From Halalkalibacter alkaliphilus (GTDB lineage: Bacteria > Bacillota > Bacilli > Bacillales > Bacillaceae_D), in assembly GCF_023555415.1 (NCBI RefSeq), contig NZ_JAKRYL010000012.1, forward strand, positions 62,001 to 126,000: a stretch of DNA of 64,000 nucleotides. The letters run 5' to 3'. Position 1 is the stretch's first letter, and the number at the start of each line of letters is the position of its first letter. A model generated the notes under the pieces. The model was not told the DNA's origin. It ran no database searches and was given only the letters and a program-made list of their open reading frames with translations. This document shows positions 9,039-16,920 of the stretch, piece after piece. A program made the translations under genes and the position numbers.

Positions 9039-9063
9039 CAAGGGGCTTTCTGTAAGCCTCTTG
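9039..9063 (+). terminator. Intercistronic hairpin after the sugar-binding protein gene
   Basis: CAAGGGGCTT and AAGCCTCTTG form a 10-bp stem with one G-U pair and a five-base loop, followed by TTCTGTT. It lies between the binding-protein and permease genes and probably lowers permease expression relative to the binding protein. Confidence 0.6.
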
Positions 9064-9095
9064 TTCTGTTAAATGTCAGATGTGGAGTGATGGTT

Positions 9096-10031
9096 ATGGA
9101 AACCAATAAAAAAATTGATATGAAGCCTATCAGAGCACAGAAACGCTTTAATATAAAATCGCAAAAAACACAAGAATTTATTAATGGTTATTTATTTTTA
9201 CTTCCAGCTTTGCTTTTGCTAGGTGTGTTTTTGTTATATCCAATGGGGATGGCTTTTTACTATAGTTTCACTGATTTTTATATATTAAGACCAGACCAAA
9301 AGCAATTCATAGGATTAGAAAATTTCACTTATATTTTTCAAGATGCTGAATTTAAACAAGCTTTTAAAAATACAGCATACTTTGCGTTACTAGTTGTCCC
9401 AATTCAAATGGCTGTTGCCTTGGGGTTAGCATTATTAATCAATCAAAAGCTAAAATGTAAGGTCTTTTTCCGAACTGCCTATTTCAGTCCAGTTGTTATG
9501 TCGTTAGTTGTTGTATCGATTCTTTGGACGTTTTTATATAACCCGAATGAGGGCTTAATTAACGAGATGTTAGGTATTTTTGGTATTTCTCCACAACCCT
9601 TTTTGACAAGTCCTAATCAAGCGATGAATTCGATTATTGTCATGTCCGTTTGGCAAGGGGCAGGGTTTCAAATGTTGATTTTCCTTGCAGGCTTACAAAA
9701 CATTCCTAAGCATCTGTATGAGGCGGCTTCCATAGATGGTGCCAACCCGTTACAGCAGTTCTGGAATGTGACTCTTCCGGGGCTAAGAAATGTATCCATC
9801 TTTATTTTTGTAACGATTACGATTGCTGCTGTGAAATTATTAGTACAACCAATGATTATGACTCAAGGCGGACCATTAGGGTCGACAAAAACTCTTGTTT
9901 ATCACATTTATGAGGTTGGCTTTAACTATCGAGATGTTGGTTATGCTTCGGCAATGGCGGTAGTGTTTACGATATTAGTGCTTATCATTACGATCATACA
10001 GCGTAAGTTTACGGGCGAGGAAAGGGGTTGA
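9096..10031 (+). CDS. ABC sugar transporter permease, MalF/MsmF type
   Basis: This membrane protein of about 311 residues is the first of two permease subunits of a carbohydrate ABC importer. It has six predicted helices after a basic N-terminal cytoplasmic segment. The ATPase-contacting EAA loop is visible as YEAASIDGANPLQQFWNVTL, about 90 residues from the C-terminus. In-frame starts exist at 9087 (GTG), 9090 and 9096; the ATG at 9096 best fits the GGAG ribosome binding site. It overlaps or abuts the second permease gene, which implies translational coupling. No ATPase gene is present in the locus, so an MsmX-like shared ATPase encoded elsewhere is expected. Confidence 0.93.
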   Translation: METNKKIDMKPIRAQKRFNIKSQKTQEFINGYLFLLPALLLLGVFLLYPMGMAFYYSFTDFYILRPDQKQFIGLENFTYIFQDAEFKQAFKNTAYFALLVVPIQMAVALGLALLINQKLKCKVFFRTAYFSPVVMSLVVVSILWTFLYNPNEGLINEMLGIFGISPQPFLTSPNQAMNSIIVMSVWQGAGFQMLIFLAGLQNIPKHLYEAASIDGANPLQQFWNVTLPGLRNVSIFIFVTITIAAVKLLVQPMIMTQGGPLGSTKTLVYHIYEVGFNYRDVGYASAMAVVFTILVLIITIIQRKFTGEERG

Positions 10032-10036
10032 ACGTG

Positions 10037-10885
10037 ATGAAGGAAAGGCTGTTAGTTAAAAATATTATATTGTATATTTTTATGACGTTATTAGCGTTCA
10101 TCTTCCTATTCCCTCTAATATGGATGCTAGTTTCTTCGTTAAAAAATGAATTTCAAATTTTTGAAGATATTAGTTCGTTTAAGGCATTTTTGCCGCCTGC
10201 ACCGTCTGAAGGTGGGTACTTTGCAAATTATGTTGCTGCGTTTGAGCGTGTTGATTTGTTCCGTTACATGTTAAATAGTTTGGTTTATACGGTTGGAATT
10301 TTAATATGCGGACTCGTCGTAAATTCAATGGCTGGTTATGCATTGGCACGCTTTAATTTTCCGTTAAGACACTTTTGGTTAGCGGTTATAATTGCAACAT
10401 TAATTATTCCGCCAGAAAGTATTTTCCTGCCGCTTTATGTTCTTGTTTATAATTTTGGCTGGGTAAACACATACACGGGGCTAATTGTTCCATTTATTGC
10501 AAATGCCTTTAGTATCTTTCTTTTTAGACAGTTCTTTTTAGACTTTCCAAAAGAGATTGAAGAAGCTGCGAAGATTGATGGTTGCTCGCAAATCGGAATC
10601 TTTTTTAGAATCATTGTTCCACTTTCAAAGCCAATTTTTGCAACGGTTGCTATCTTTACTTTTATCAATCATTGGAATGATTTCTTATGGCCATTAGTAG
10701 TAGCAACGGAAGACCGGATGAGAACGATTCAAATTGGGTTACAGTACTTTATGAATCAACCTCCTGTTCAATGGGGCCAAGTGATGGCAGCACTGACTGT
10801 CACAACGATTCCTATGCTATTAATCTTTATTTTCTTACAAAGATATTACGTGCAAGGGTTAGCGCATACAGGTTCGAAAAACTAA
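10037..10885 (+). CDS. ABC sugar transporter permease, MalG/MsmG type
   Basis: The second permease subunit (about 282 residues) has six predicted membrane helices. Its EAA loop reads EEAAKIDGCSQIGIFFRIIV, followed by the typical PLSKP turn. An open frame extends up to a TTG at 10028, but AAAGGGG lies immediately before that codon, so the ATG at 10037 is the better start. It should form a heterodimer with the upstream permease. Size, order and motifs are as in MsmF/MsmG and AmyD/AmyC systems. Confidence 0.93.
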   Translation: MKERLLVKNIILYIFMTLLAFIFLFPLIWMLVSSLKNEFQIFEDISSFKAFLPPAPSEGGYFANYVAAFERVDLFRYMLNSLVYTVGILICGLVVNSMAGYALARFNFPLRHFWLAVIIATLIIPPESIFLPLYVLVYNFGWVNTYTGLIVPFIANAFSIFLFRQFFLDFPKEIEEAAKIDGCSQIGIFFRIIVPLSKPIFATVAIFTFINHWNDFLWPLVVATEDRMRTIQIGLQYFMNQPPVQWGQVMAALTVTTIPMLLIFIFLQRYYVQGLAHTGSKN

Positions 10886-10915
10886 ATTGGATAATGGATG
10901 AGAAAGGAAGGGAAC

Positions 10916-11881
10916 ATGGGAAAGGTCATAAGCTTAGGTGAATTGCTAATAGATTTTGTACCAAAAGAAAAAGGGAAATCATTAAAGGACATACTGGAAT
11001 TTGAAAAAGCGGCTGGTGGTGCTCCTGCTAATGTAGCGGCAGCAATCGCAAAACTTGGTGGAAAAGCTGCTTTTATTGGAAAGGTTGGAAATGATGGGTT
11101 CGGCCACTTTCTTGAAGAAACCCTGCAAAGAACGGGTGTACTTACAAACTTTGTCGTTAAGAGCGATGAGTATAAAACGGCACTTGCTTTTGTAACGAAT
11201 CAAGATAATGGCGAAAGAGAGTTTATGTTTTACCGTGATCCATCTGCAGATATGATGTTAACTGCTGAAGAAGTCGATGAACAGTGGTTTGAAGAAGGAG
11301 ATATCTACCATTTTGGGTCCGTTTCCTTGATTGGACATCCGGTAAGGGAAGCGACGGTAGAAGCACTGCGAATCGCTCAAGAAAAGGGGCTCATTATAAG
11401 TTTTGACCCTAATGTCCGCTTAGCCCTTTGGGATGATGCAGAAGCGGCAAAAGAATGCATTCTCCGCTATTTCAAGCAGGCTCATATTGTGAAAATTAGC
11501 GATGAGGAACTCTACTTCTTAACAGGGATCGAAAATGAAAGGGAAGCTGTTCATCAGTTGTTTGGAGGAATAAATGAGCTTGTTGTCGTCACGAAAGGGG
11601 CTTTAGGTTCCGTTATATATACAAGAGATTATTGTCAATCTGTTGGTGCGATGAAGGTCGAGGCGATTGATACAACAGGGGCTGGTGACGCCTTTGTCGG
11701 TGGATTGTTATTCTTTTTGCAAAAAGAGATGAAGAGTAGCAGCCTCATAGATTTTCTTAAGAGTGAAGGAAAGGCTCGTGAAATGGTTTCATTTGCAGGA
11801 AAGTGTGGAGCCATCGCTACAACTCGTCGAGGGGCAATTCCCGCTTTACCAGCTTTAGAGGATGTAGTGAAATCATACTAA
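10916..11881 (+). CDS. Fructokinase, PfkB/ribokinase family
   Basis: The product (about 321 residues) phosphorylates fructose released by the downstream invertase. N-terminal MGKVISLGELLIDFVP and GGAPANVAAAIAKLGG match PfkB signature 1. The C-terminal signature DTTGAGDAFVGG contains the catalytic aspartate and anion hole. An ATG at 10898 is in frame, but AAAGGAAGGG lies between it and the ATG at 10916, so 10916 is chosen. The gene follows the permeases by about 30 bases. Fructokinase is favoured over other PfkB sugar kinases because of the invertase neighbour. Confidence 0.92.
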   Translation: MGKVISLGELLIDFVPKEKGKSLKDILEFEKAAGGAPANVAAAIAKLGGKAAFIGKVGNDGFGHFLEETLQRTGVLTNFVVKSDEYKTALAFVTNQDNGEREFMFYRDPSADMMLTAEEVDEQWFEEGDIYHFGSVSLIGHPVREATVEALRIAQEKGLIISFDPNVRLALWDDAEAAKECILRYFKQAHIVKISDEELYFLTGIENEREAVHQLFGGINELVVVTKGALGSVIYTRDYCQSVGAMKVEAIDTTGAGDAFVGGLLFFLQKEMKSSSLIDFLKSEGKAREMVSFAGKCGAIATTRRGAIPALPALEDVVKSY

Positions 11882-11896
11882 TAAGGAGTGTCGGTT

Positions 11897-12553
11897 ATGC
11901 AAGTAGGTGGAGTTGCTGGTGGAATATATAAAGTTTGTGACTGGTTAATGAAACTAGCAATTGTCAATTTGCTATGGATTGCTTTTACAGTCCTTGGTCT
12001 TGGAATCTTTGGGATGTTCCCGGCAACGGTTGCTTTGTTAACCGTCCTTACTCGCTGGATAAAAAAAGAGGAATGTAAAGTAGTTCAGAGCTTCTTCCGT
12101 GCTTACAAAAATAGTTTTGTAAAAGCGAACATGTTGATGGTTTTAACGCTTGCATTAGGATCTGTTTTAGCAATGAATGTAATTGTTGTTCAGTCTATGA
12201 GTGGAATTCTTCATGTATTTTTGAAGTACGGATTGCTTTGTTTGTTCGTTATGTATACGATAATCGCTCTTTATGTGATACCAATGGTTACTTACCGATC
12301 ACATGGAGTGTGGATGACGATGAAAATGGCATTTATAACAGGAACGTTACACCCAGTTCGAACAGGGATGTTAGTAGGTGGATTTGTTCTGTTATATTTC
12401 GTTTTACGATCAATTCCAGGGATGATTCCTTTCTATGGTGTAAGTCTAATGGGGATGTGGACGGTTGTCGTACTAGCTCCTATTTTATCGGGAGAGCAAA
12501 ATGAGTCAAACAAAGAAAAAATAATAAAGAATGGAACAGTAGCAAGAGCATAG
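11897..12553 (+). CDS. YesL-family membrane protein (DUF624)
   Basis: About 218 residues with five or six predicted membrane helices. The N-terminal LMKLAIVNLLWIAFTVLGLG followed by GMFPATVALLTVLTRWIKKEE is the recognisable YesL/DUF624 pattern. AAGGAG ends right at an in-frame GTG (11888), so the ATG at 11897 is the likely start. Members of this family commonly sit in carbohydrate ABC-transporter operons of Firmicutes (YesL is next to YesMN and pectin genes in Bacillus subtilis). The molecular role is unknown; an accessory role in sugar transport or sensing is inferred from context. Confidence 0.85.
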   Translation: MQVGGVAGGIYKVCDWLMKLAIVNLLWIAFTVLGLGIFGMFPATVALLTVLTRWIKKEECKVVQSFFRAYKNSFVKANMLMVLTLALGSVLAMNVIVVQSMSGILHVFLKYGLLCLFVMYTIIALYVIPMVTYRSHGVWMTMKMAFITGTLHPVRTGMLVGGFVLLYFVLRSIPGMIPFYGVSLMGMWTVVVLAPILSGEQNESNKEKIIKNGTVARA

Positions 12554-12574
12554 AAGGAAATCAGGAGGTACGAA

Positions 12575-14092
12575 ATGACACAACATAAACAGGCAGTTGA
12601 AAAGGCAATTAAATCTATTAATCAAGCTAAAGAAGAAGTGAGCAAAAATCACTGGAGATTAAACTACCATGTAGCCTCTCCAGCCTATTGGATTAATGAT
12701 CCAAATGGTTTTAGCTATTATAAAGGGGAATATCATTTATTTTACCAACACCATCCATTTACCCCGCAGTGGGGACCGATGCATTGGGGGCATGTGAAAA
12801 GCAAAGATTTAACCCATTGGGAACACCTCCCAGTTGCCATTGCTCCAAGTGAAGACTATGACAGAGATGGTTGCTTTTCCGGTAGCGCAATTGAAAAGGA
12901 TGGGAAGCTCTATCTGATGTATACGGGGCATAAATGGACAGGGGATAACCACGATACAGATTTAGAACAAGTTCAGTGCCTTGCTATTAGTGAGGATGGT
13001 ATAAATTTTGAAAAACTAACGAACAATCCAGTCATTGGAGCGGCGCCTGAAGGGGATATCCACCCGAACCATATTAGAGATCCGAAAGTGTGGAAGCATG
13101 GGGATGAGTATTACTGTGTCATTGGTAATAAAACAAAGAATGAAGTAGGGCAGGTTCTGCTTTATCGCTCAGCCGATTTACTAGAGTGGGAATTTTTAAA
13201 TGTTGCAGCTAAAGGAGAAGGGAACTTTGGCTATATGTGGGAATGCCCAGACATTTTTCATTTAGACGGTCAAGATGTACTGATGATGTCACCTCAAGGA
13301 ATGAAGCCAGAAGGTCATCTGTATCATAATTTACACCAATCAGGCTATGTAGTAGGGGAGTTAGATTATGAAAGTGGGAAGCTCGGCCATGGCGCTTTTC
13401 AGCTGCTTGATTATGGGTTTGATTTTTACGCACCTCAAACAACGGTAGATGAAAAAGGAAGAAGAGTAATGGTTGCATGGATGGCGATGTGGGAAAGTGA
13501 CATGCCTGAACAAGAGTTCGAATGGGCAGGTGCGATGACATTGCCTCGACAATTATTTATCAAAAATGGCCAAATCATTAGTAAGCCAATGCCAGAAGTT
13601 GAAACATTACGAGAAGGCCTTACGGAATATGAGCATGTATCCTTTGAAGGGGACCACGTGTTCAAAGATGTTTCAGGAGATTCGCTTGAGATAGATGTCA
13701 TTATTGAAGCAAAAGAAGCAACTAGATTTGGTTTGAAAATGCGTATGAATGAGGAGCTAGGGGAGGAAACCGTCCTTAGCTATGATTGCAATGAAGAATT
13801 CTTAACGTTAGATCGTAACAAATCTGGAAAAGGATTAGATGGTACTCGCAGGACACCGGTCAAATTGCACGATAATGAGCTTCATTTGCGTATTTTCATA
13901 GATACATCGTCTATTGAAGTCTTTGTTAATGATGGAGAAAAAGTAATGACAACAAGAATTTACCCGGATCCAACTTCAACTGGGATTGAGTTCTTTGCAG
14001 ATGGACTCATTTCGGTTAAAAAGTTAAAAAAGTGGGCGTTAGGGAAGAGTGTAGGAGTTAGTCCTATTGCTGCTAGTGGTTTAACTGAATAA
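12575..14092 (+). CDS. GH32 beta-fructofuranosidase (sucrose or sucrose-6-phosphate hydrolase)
   Basis: The 505-residue enzyme splits the fructosyl bond of sucrose-type sugars. The GH32 catalytic triad is complete: nucleophile Asp42 in WINDPNG, transition-state stabiliser Asp169 in the RDP motif, and acid/base Glu223 in the EC motif (WECPDIF). The five-bladed propeller is followed by the C-terminal beta-sandwich (IFIDTSSIEVFVNDGEKVMT). It has a strong AGGAGG site and no signal peptide, so it is cytoplasmic. Because sugar enters through an ABC importer and not a PTS, the substrate should be unphosphorylated, which argues for invertase activity. It is the last gene of the operon, ahead of a terminator. 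Confidence 0.94.
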   Translation: MTQHKQAVEKAIKSINQAKEEVSKNHWRLNYHVASPAYWINDPNGFSYYKGEYHLFYQHHPFTPQWGPMHWGHVKSKDLTHWEHLPVAIAPSEDYDRDGCFSGSAIEKDGKLYLMYTGHKWTGDNHDTDLEQVQCLAISEDGINFEKLTNNPVIGAAPEGDIHPNHIRDPKVWKHGDEYYCVIGNKTKNEVGQVLLYRSADLLEWEFLNVAAKGEGNFGYMWECPDIFHLDGQDVLMMSPQGMKPEGHLYHNLHQSGYVVGELDYESGKLGHGAFQLLDYGFDFYAPQTTVDEKGRRVMVAWMAMWESDMPEQEFEWAGAMTLPRQLFIKNGQIISKPMPEVETLREGLTEYEHVSFEGDHVFKDVSGDSLEIDVIIEAKEATRFGLKMRMNEELGEETVLSYDCNEEFLTLDRNKSGKGLDGTRRTPVKLHDNELHLRIFIDTSSIEVFVNDGEKVMTTRIYPDPTSTGIEFFADGLISVKKLKKWALGKSVGVSPIAASGLTE

Positions 14093-14101
14093 TTGGTGTG
14101 A

Positions 14102-14138
14102 GGAGTCAGTATTGAAAGAGGGTACTGGCTCCTTTTTT
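14102..14138 (+). terminator. Terminator of the sucrose operon
   Basis: GGAGTCAGTA pairs with TACTGGCTCC (one G-U) and is followed by TTTTTT. It lies ten bases past the GH32 stop codon. Confidence 0.85.
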
Positions 14139-14448
14139 ATTTGTGAAAAAAACGTGTGTCTGCCGATTGTATGAGAGATAAGGAAGGGGAGGGGAGTGGT
14201 TCTGTTTTTGGAATGAAGATAGGTAGTAGAGTTCTGGGTAGCTATGGGAGTTTCATGGTGAGATTTTAGAGGGGAGATAGGTGGAATCTTGATAGTAATA
14301 AGCTTTAAATTAAGATGTGATTATTGTAGATAGATGTCTATATTTCTATTTTTTAGTCGTGAACAGTCGAATAGTAAAAATCAAGGGTGATGGTAAAAGA
14401 GGGGAGAGGAGAGGATTCGGTCATCCATATAGTGGTAATATAGTCGTT
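14139..14448. other. Intergenic region upstream of the iteron array
   Basis: About 310 bases of purine-rich sequence without a supported gene, ribosome binding site or strong hairpin. Open frames crossing this region run on through the iterons and look spurious. Confidence 0.5.
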
Positions 14449-14625
14449 GTATACAATTATGTGTACAAGTATACAAAAACGTATACATGTGTACAAAATG
14501 TATACTTGGGTGTTTACAATAACGTTTACATGTGTACAAATCTGTATACATTGCGTACTTTAGGGATGTGTACGGATTTGTATGCATGTAAACGAAAATG
14601 TATACATGTATACAAAAACGAATAC
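14449..14625 (+). repeat. Iteron array, candidate centromere (parC) of a type II partition system
   Basis: About nine tandem copies of a 20-bp unit with consensus GTATACATGTGTACAAAAAC. The core GTATACATGTATAC is itself a perfect palindrome. G-N-N-TAC half-sites start at 14449, 14461, 14469, 14481, 14489, 14500, 14512, 14524, 14532, 14544, 14553, 14568, 14580, 14588, 14600, 14608 and 14620, mostly alternating 8 and 12 bases, which gives a repeat every two helical turns. This is the layout of plasmid parC sites bound by ribbon-helix-helix ParR proteins, for example the 20-bp repeats of staphylococcal pSK41. The array lies directly upstream of the ParM-like gene. Confidence 0.85.
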
Positions 14626-14638
14626 AACTTAAGTATCA

Positions 14639-14665
14639 TTGACGAATCTAGCACTCTACTATACT
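14639..14665 (+). promoter_or_regulatory. Possible promoter of the parMR genes
   Basis: TTGACG (14639-14644) and TATACT (14660-14665) are spaced by 15 bases, shorter than ideal. They sit between the iterons and parM, so ParR bound to the array could repress this promoter, as in other parMRC loci. Confidence 0.4.
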
Positions 14666-14719
14666 CTTATATATGTTGGAAAAAGTTATAAAATCCTGAA
14701 ACGAAAGGAAATGATTTGA

Positions 14720-15904
14720 ATGAGAAAAACAAGAATTGCTGCAGTTGATGTAGGTAACGATTCCCTTAAAGCGTTATTTGGAAAAGCAGATTTCGAATTA
14801 AATGTCCCGAATGTCATCGCAAGAGATACAGAAGATAGACCAGTTATTGGAATAGAAGATTTAAATGAAAAGGATCCTCTAGATGGAATACATATTCGAG
14901 TTCACTCCCCTGCCCTTCTAGAGAACAATGCGATTTACCGTGTTGGTAACTTAGCGACAAAGAGCAACAATCCAAATGAGCTCGATCCTGGCAGTAGCAA
15001 ATCGGAAGAAGATCAAACGTTAGTTATGCTTTTTGCTTCATTAGCGTTAGATGCTGTAAGAGAAGAAAATTCGAACCTATTTAAAAAGACAAACAATGTT
15101 ATAGATGCAAACTATACAATAGGAACGGGTTTGCCGCTACGTGAAGTAAAAGAAGGAAAAGACGTTGGTTATCGTTCGCAGCTATTAAGCTCGGTTCACC
15201 AAGTAGAATTCCTTGTTACACCAAAATATCAAGGAATCAAAGTGAATATTAAATTTGACGAAGTAAAAGTATATCCGGAAGGGTTTGCTGCTTACATCAA
15301 CTTAGTTATGGATAATAATTTAAACATTATTAATAGAGACTTAGTAGATAAGAGCATTCTGATTCAAGATATTGGTGGATTATCTACGGATATTGCTGTG
15401 ATTAAAAACCGCAATGTTGATGATGATAAGGCACAGGGCTTTAACCTTGGTGTAGCTGAATCACTTGAGCAAATTCGTGAAGAAATTCGCTCAAAGCACG
15501 GCGTAGAGCTAGATAGCCGTCGTGATGTTGTTGACATTATTACGAAGAAACACGATCGCAATCACATTATGGTACGCGGAAGTCGGACAAGCGTTCACGA
15601 TATTACAGATCGTATTTTAATGGAGCTTGCGAAGAAACAATATCGTCACTTACGCAATGTATGGTCAAAGAACTCTCAAACAGAGATCTGCTACTTTGTC
15701 GGCGGCGGTGCAATGGTATTAAAAGACTACTTAAAAACATTAAATAACAGCTTAGATGGCTTTAATATCGGTTTCTTTGAAGATGAAAAAGAGAGCATCT
15801 GGATGATGGCAAATGCGTACTATAAGTTGATTTCAGCTTTTGAAAAGGCAAACAACCCAGATCCAAAAGACAAAGAAAAAGATAAAAAAGCTGTGAAAAA
15901 CTAA
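14720..15904 (+). CDS. parM: ParM/StbA-like actin ATPase for DNA segregation
   Basis: The 394-residue product belongs to the ParM/Alp branch of bacterial actins, which polymerise with ATP to push or pull DNA. The actin-fold nucleotide motifs are present: phosphate-1 loop VDVGNDSLKALFG (about residues 9-21), phosphate-2 loop DIGGLSTD from Asp217, and the adenosine motif VGGGAMVL from about 327. A charged Asp/Lys-rich C-terminal tail follows. An AAAGGA site precedes the ATG. It lies 95 bases after the iteron array and 12 bases before the ParR-like gene, the canonical parC-parM-parR order. Such genes are mostly plasmid-borne, so its place among metabolic genes is unusual. Confidence 0.9.
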   Translation: MRKTRIAAVDVGNDSLKALFGKADFELNVPNVIARDTEDRPVIGIEDLNEKDPLDGIHIRVHSPALLENNAIYRVGNLATKSNNPNELDPGSSKSEEDQTLVMLFASLALDAVREENSNLFKKTNNVIDANYTIGTGLPLREVKEGKDVGYRSQLLSSVHQVEFLVTPKYQGIKVNIKFDEVKVYPEGFAAYINLVMDNNLNIINRDLVDKSILIQDIGGLSTDIAVIKNRNVDDDKAQGFNLGVAESLEQIREEIRSKHGVELDSRRDVVDIITKKHDRNHIMVRGSRTSVHDITDRILMELAKKQYRHLRNVWSKNSQTEICYFVGGGAMVLKDYLKTLNNSLDGFNIGFFEDEKESIWMMANAYYKLISAFEKANNPDPKDKEKDKKAVKN

Positions 15905-15916
15905 TAAGGTGATTCT

Positions 15917-16534
15917 ATGAGTACAAAGGGGACGACTGGAATCCAGAGGGGTCAGGCAATTACATTCCGTCTCCCCTCTGATACACCAGATCACTTACTT
16001 AAACAGCTACAAAGATTAAAAGAGACAGAGAGACGAAACTTTTCAAGTAAAATTGCCGAATATGCCTTAGATGGTGTTAGCAACTCGATGGCAAAAGAAC
16101 GCGAAACGGTCATGATTCCACTACCGAAGGCATTAAGCAAAGAACAGCGAAACTGGCTGCGCCACTCGCATTCAGAAGCTCTTCTTGGAGCAATTGTGTT
16201 TCAGCTTTTAGCTGATCCAGTACGAGCAACGTCTGTTTTAGCTTCTCTTAATAGCAATGCCTTTGATATTGATGAGGCGCTTTATTTGCAGGAGAGTGAA
16301 GCATTTACCGAGGTAGAAGAAGAAGAGTCTAGTCATCCGTCTGAACCTTTAGTTGAGCCGGAAGATGATCTACTGCATGACGATGCAGGCGCTGACTTAG
16401 AAGATGACTTAGGTGACTTTGATTGGAGTAAGGCACTGCAAGAGCATGCAGCGGCCAAAGAGGCAGAGGAGCCTGAGAAAGAAGAAACGGCAGAAGATTT
16501 GCTAGGCGGGTTTCTTGCGAAGATGAATAAGTAA
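15917..16534 (+). CDS. parR: ParR-like centromere-binding adaptor
   Basis: This 205-residue protein follows parM by 12 bases. Residues 12-55 (GQAITFRLPSDTPDHLLKQL and the next two helices) fit a ribbon-helix-helix DNA-binding fold: one strand, then two helices. The middle section is helical and the last 70 residues are strongly acidic (runs of Glu and Asp), ending in the amphipathic segment TAEDLLGGFLAKMNK. ParR proteins bind parC through an N-terminal RHH and recruit ParM filaments through a C-terminal tail, so both halves match. Primary sequence similarity in the family is low; the assignment rests on position, fold pattern and the iterons upstream. Confidence 0.78.
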   Translation: MSTKGTTGIQRGQAITFRLPSDTPDHLLKQLQRLKETERRNFSSKIAEYALDGVSNSMAKERETVMIPLPKALSKEQRNWLRHSHSEALLGAIVFQLLADPVRATSVLASLNSNAFDIDEALYLQESEAFTEVEEEESSHPSEPLVEPEDDLLHDDAGADLEDDLGDFDWSKALQEHAAAKEAEEPEKEETAEDLLGGFLAKMNK

Positions 16535-16567
16535 AATCGGGCTTTTTGAAGAGTAACGGTTCGGTTG

Positions 16568-16609
16568 AAAAAAACGCAATGGGTTTTATTAAAAACCATT
16601 GCGTTTTTT
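16568..16609 (+). terminator. Terminator of the parMR operon
   Basis: AAAAAACGCAATGG pairs with CCATTGCGTTTTTT. The long stem has A and T flanks and should act as a bidirectional intrinsic terminator. Confidence 0.85.
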
Positions 16610-16764
16610 CTGGTTAAACTTCGTCTTCTTGCGATAAGATACTCCGTTCGTTGAATAATCAGCTTCTCTTTTACAGAATTCGAAGGTAACAGTAAATCCT
16701 TTTTTTAAAGTAATTTTATGGATAAATTCCCTCGCCGGTTAGATACTAACTTTATTGTTGTTAT

Positions 16765-16796
16765 TTGACTTTAAACTTAATGTGGAACGATATACT
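16765..16796 (+). promoter_or_regulatory. Possible promoter for the DUF3231 gene
   Basis: TTGACT (16765-16770) is followed after 18-20 bases by GATATACT. The spacing is slightly long. It is the best match in the roughly 310-base gap between the parMR terminator and the DUF3231 gene, where I see no other gene or structure. Confidence 0.35.
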
Positions 16797-16920
16797 TTGA
16801 ATACTCTTTTTAGTTAATACACCATTCCTATTTATAATGGTCGTTCTCAAGGATTCAAACTATATGTTTTTAAAGAAATATATATATTTCAATCCACAAT
16901 ATATGTAATGAGGTGATTTT

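Noticed and set aside
13209-13701. Minus-strand frames of 63-110 residues within the GH32 gene
   Set aside because: They are antisense to an intact, motif-complete enzyme gene and have no start signals.
14317-14691. 124-residue plus-strand frame (and a 68-residue minus-strand frame) across the iterons
   Set aside because: The predicted proteins are just the iterons translated (repeats of VY, YT and CV residues) and have no ribosome binding site. The array is better explained as a centromere.
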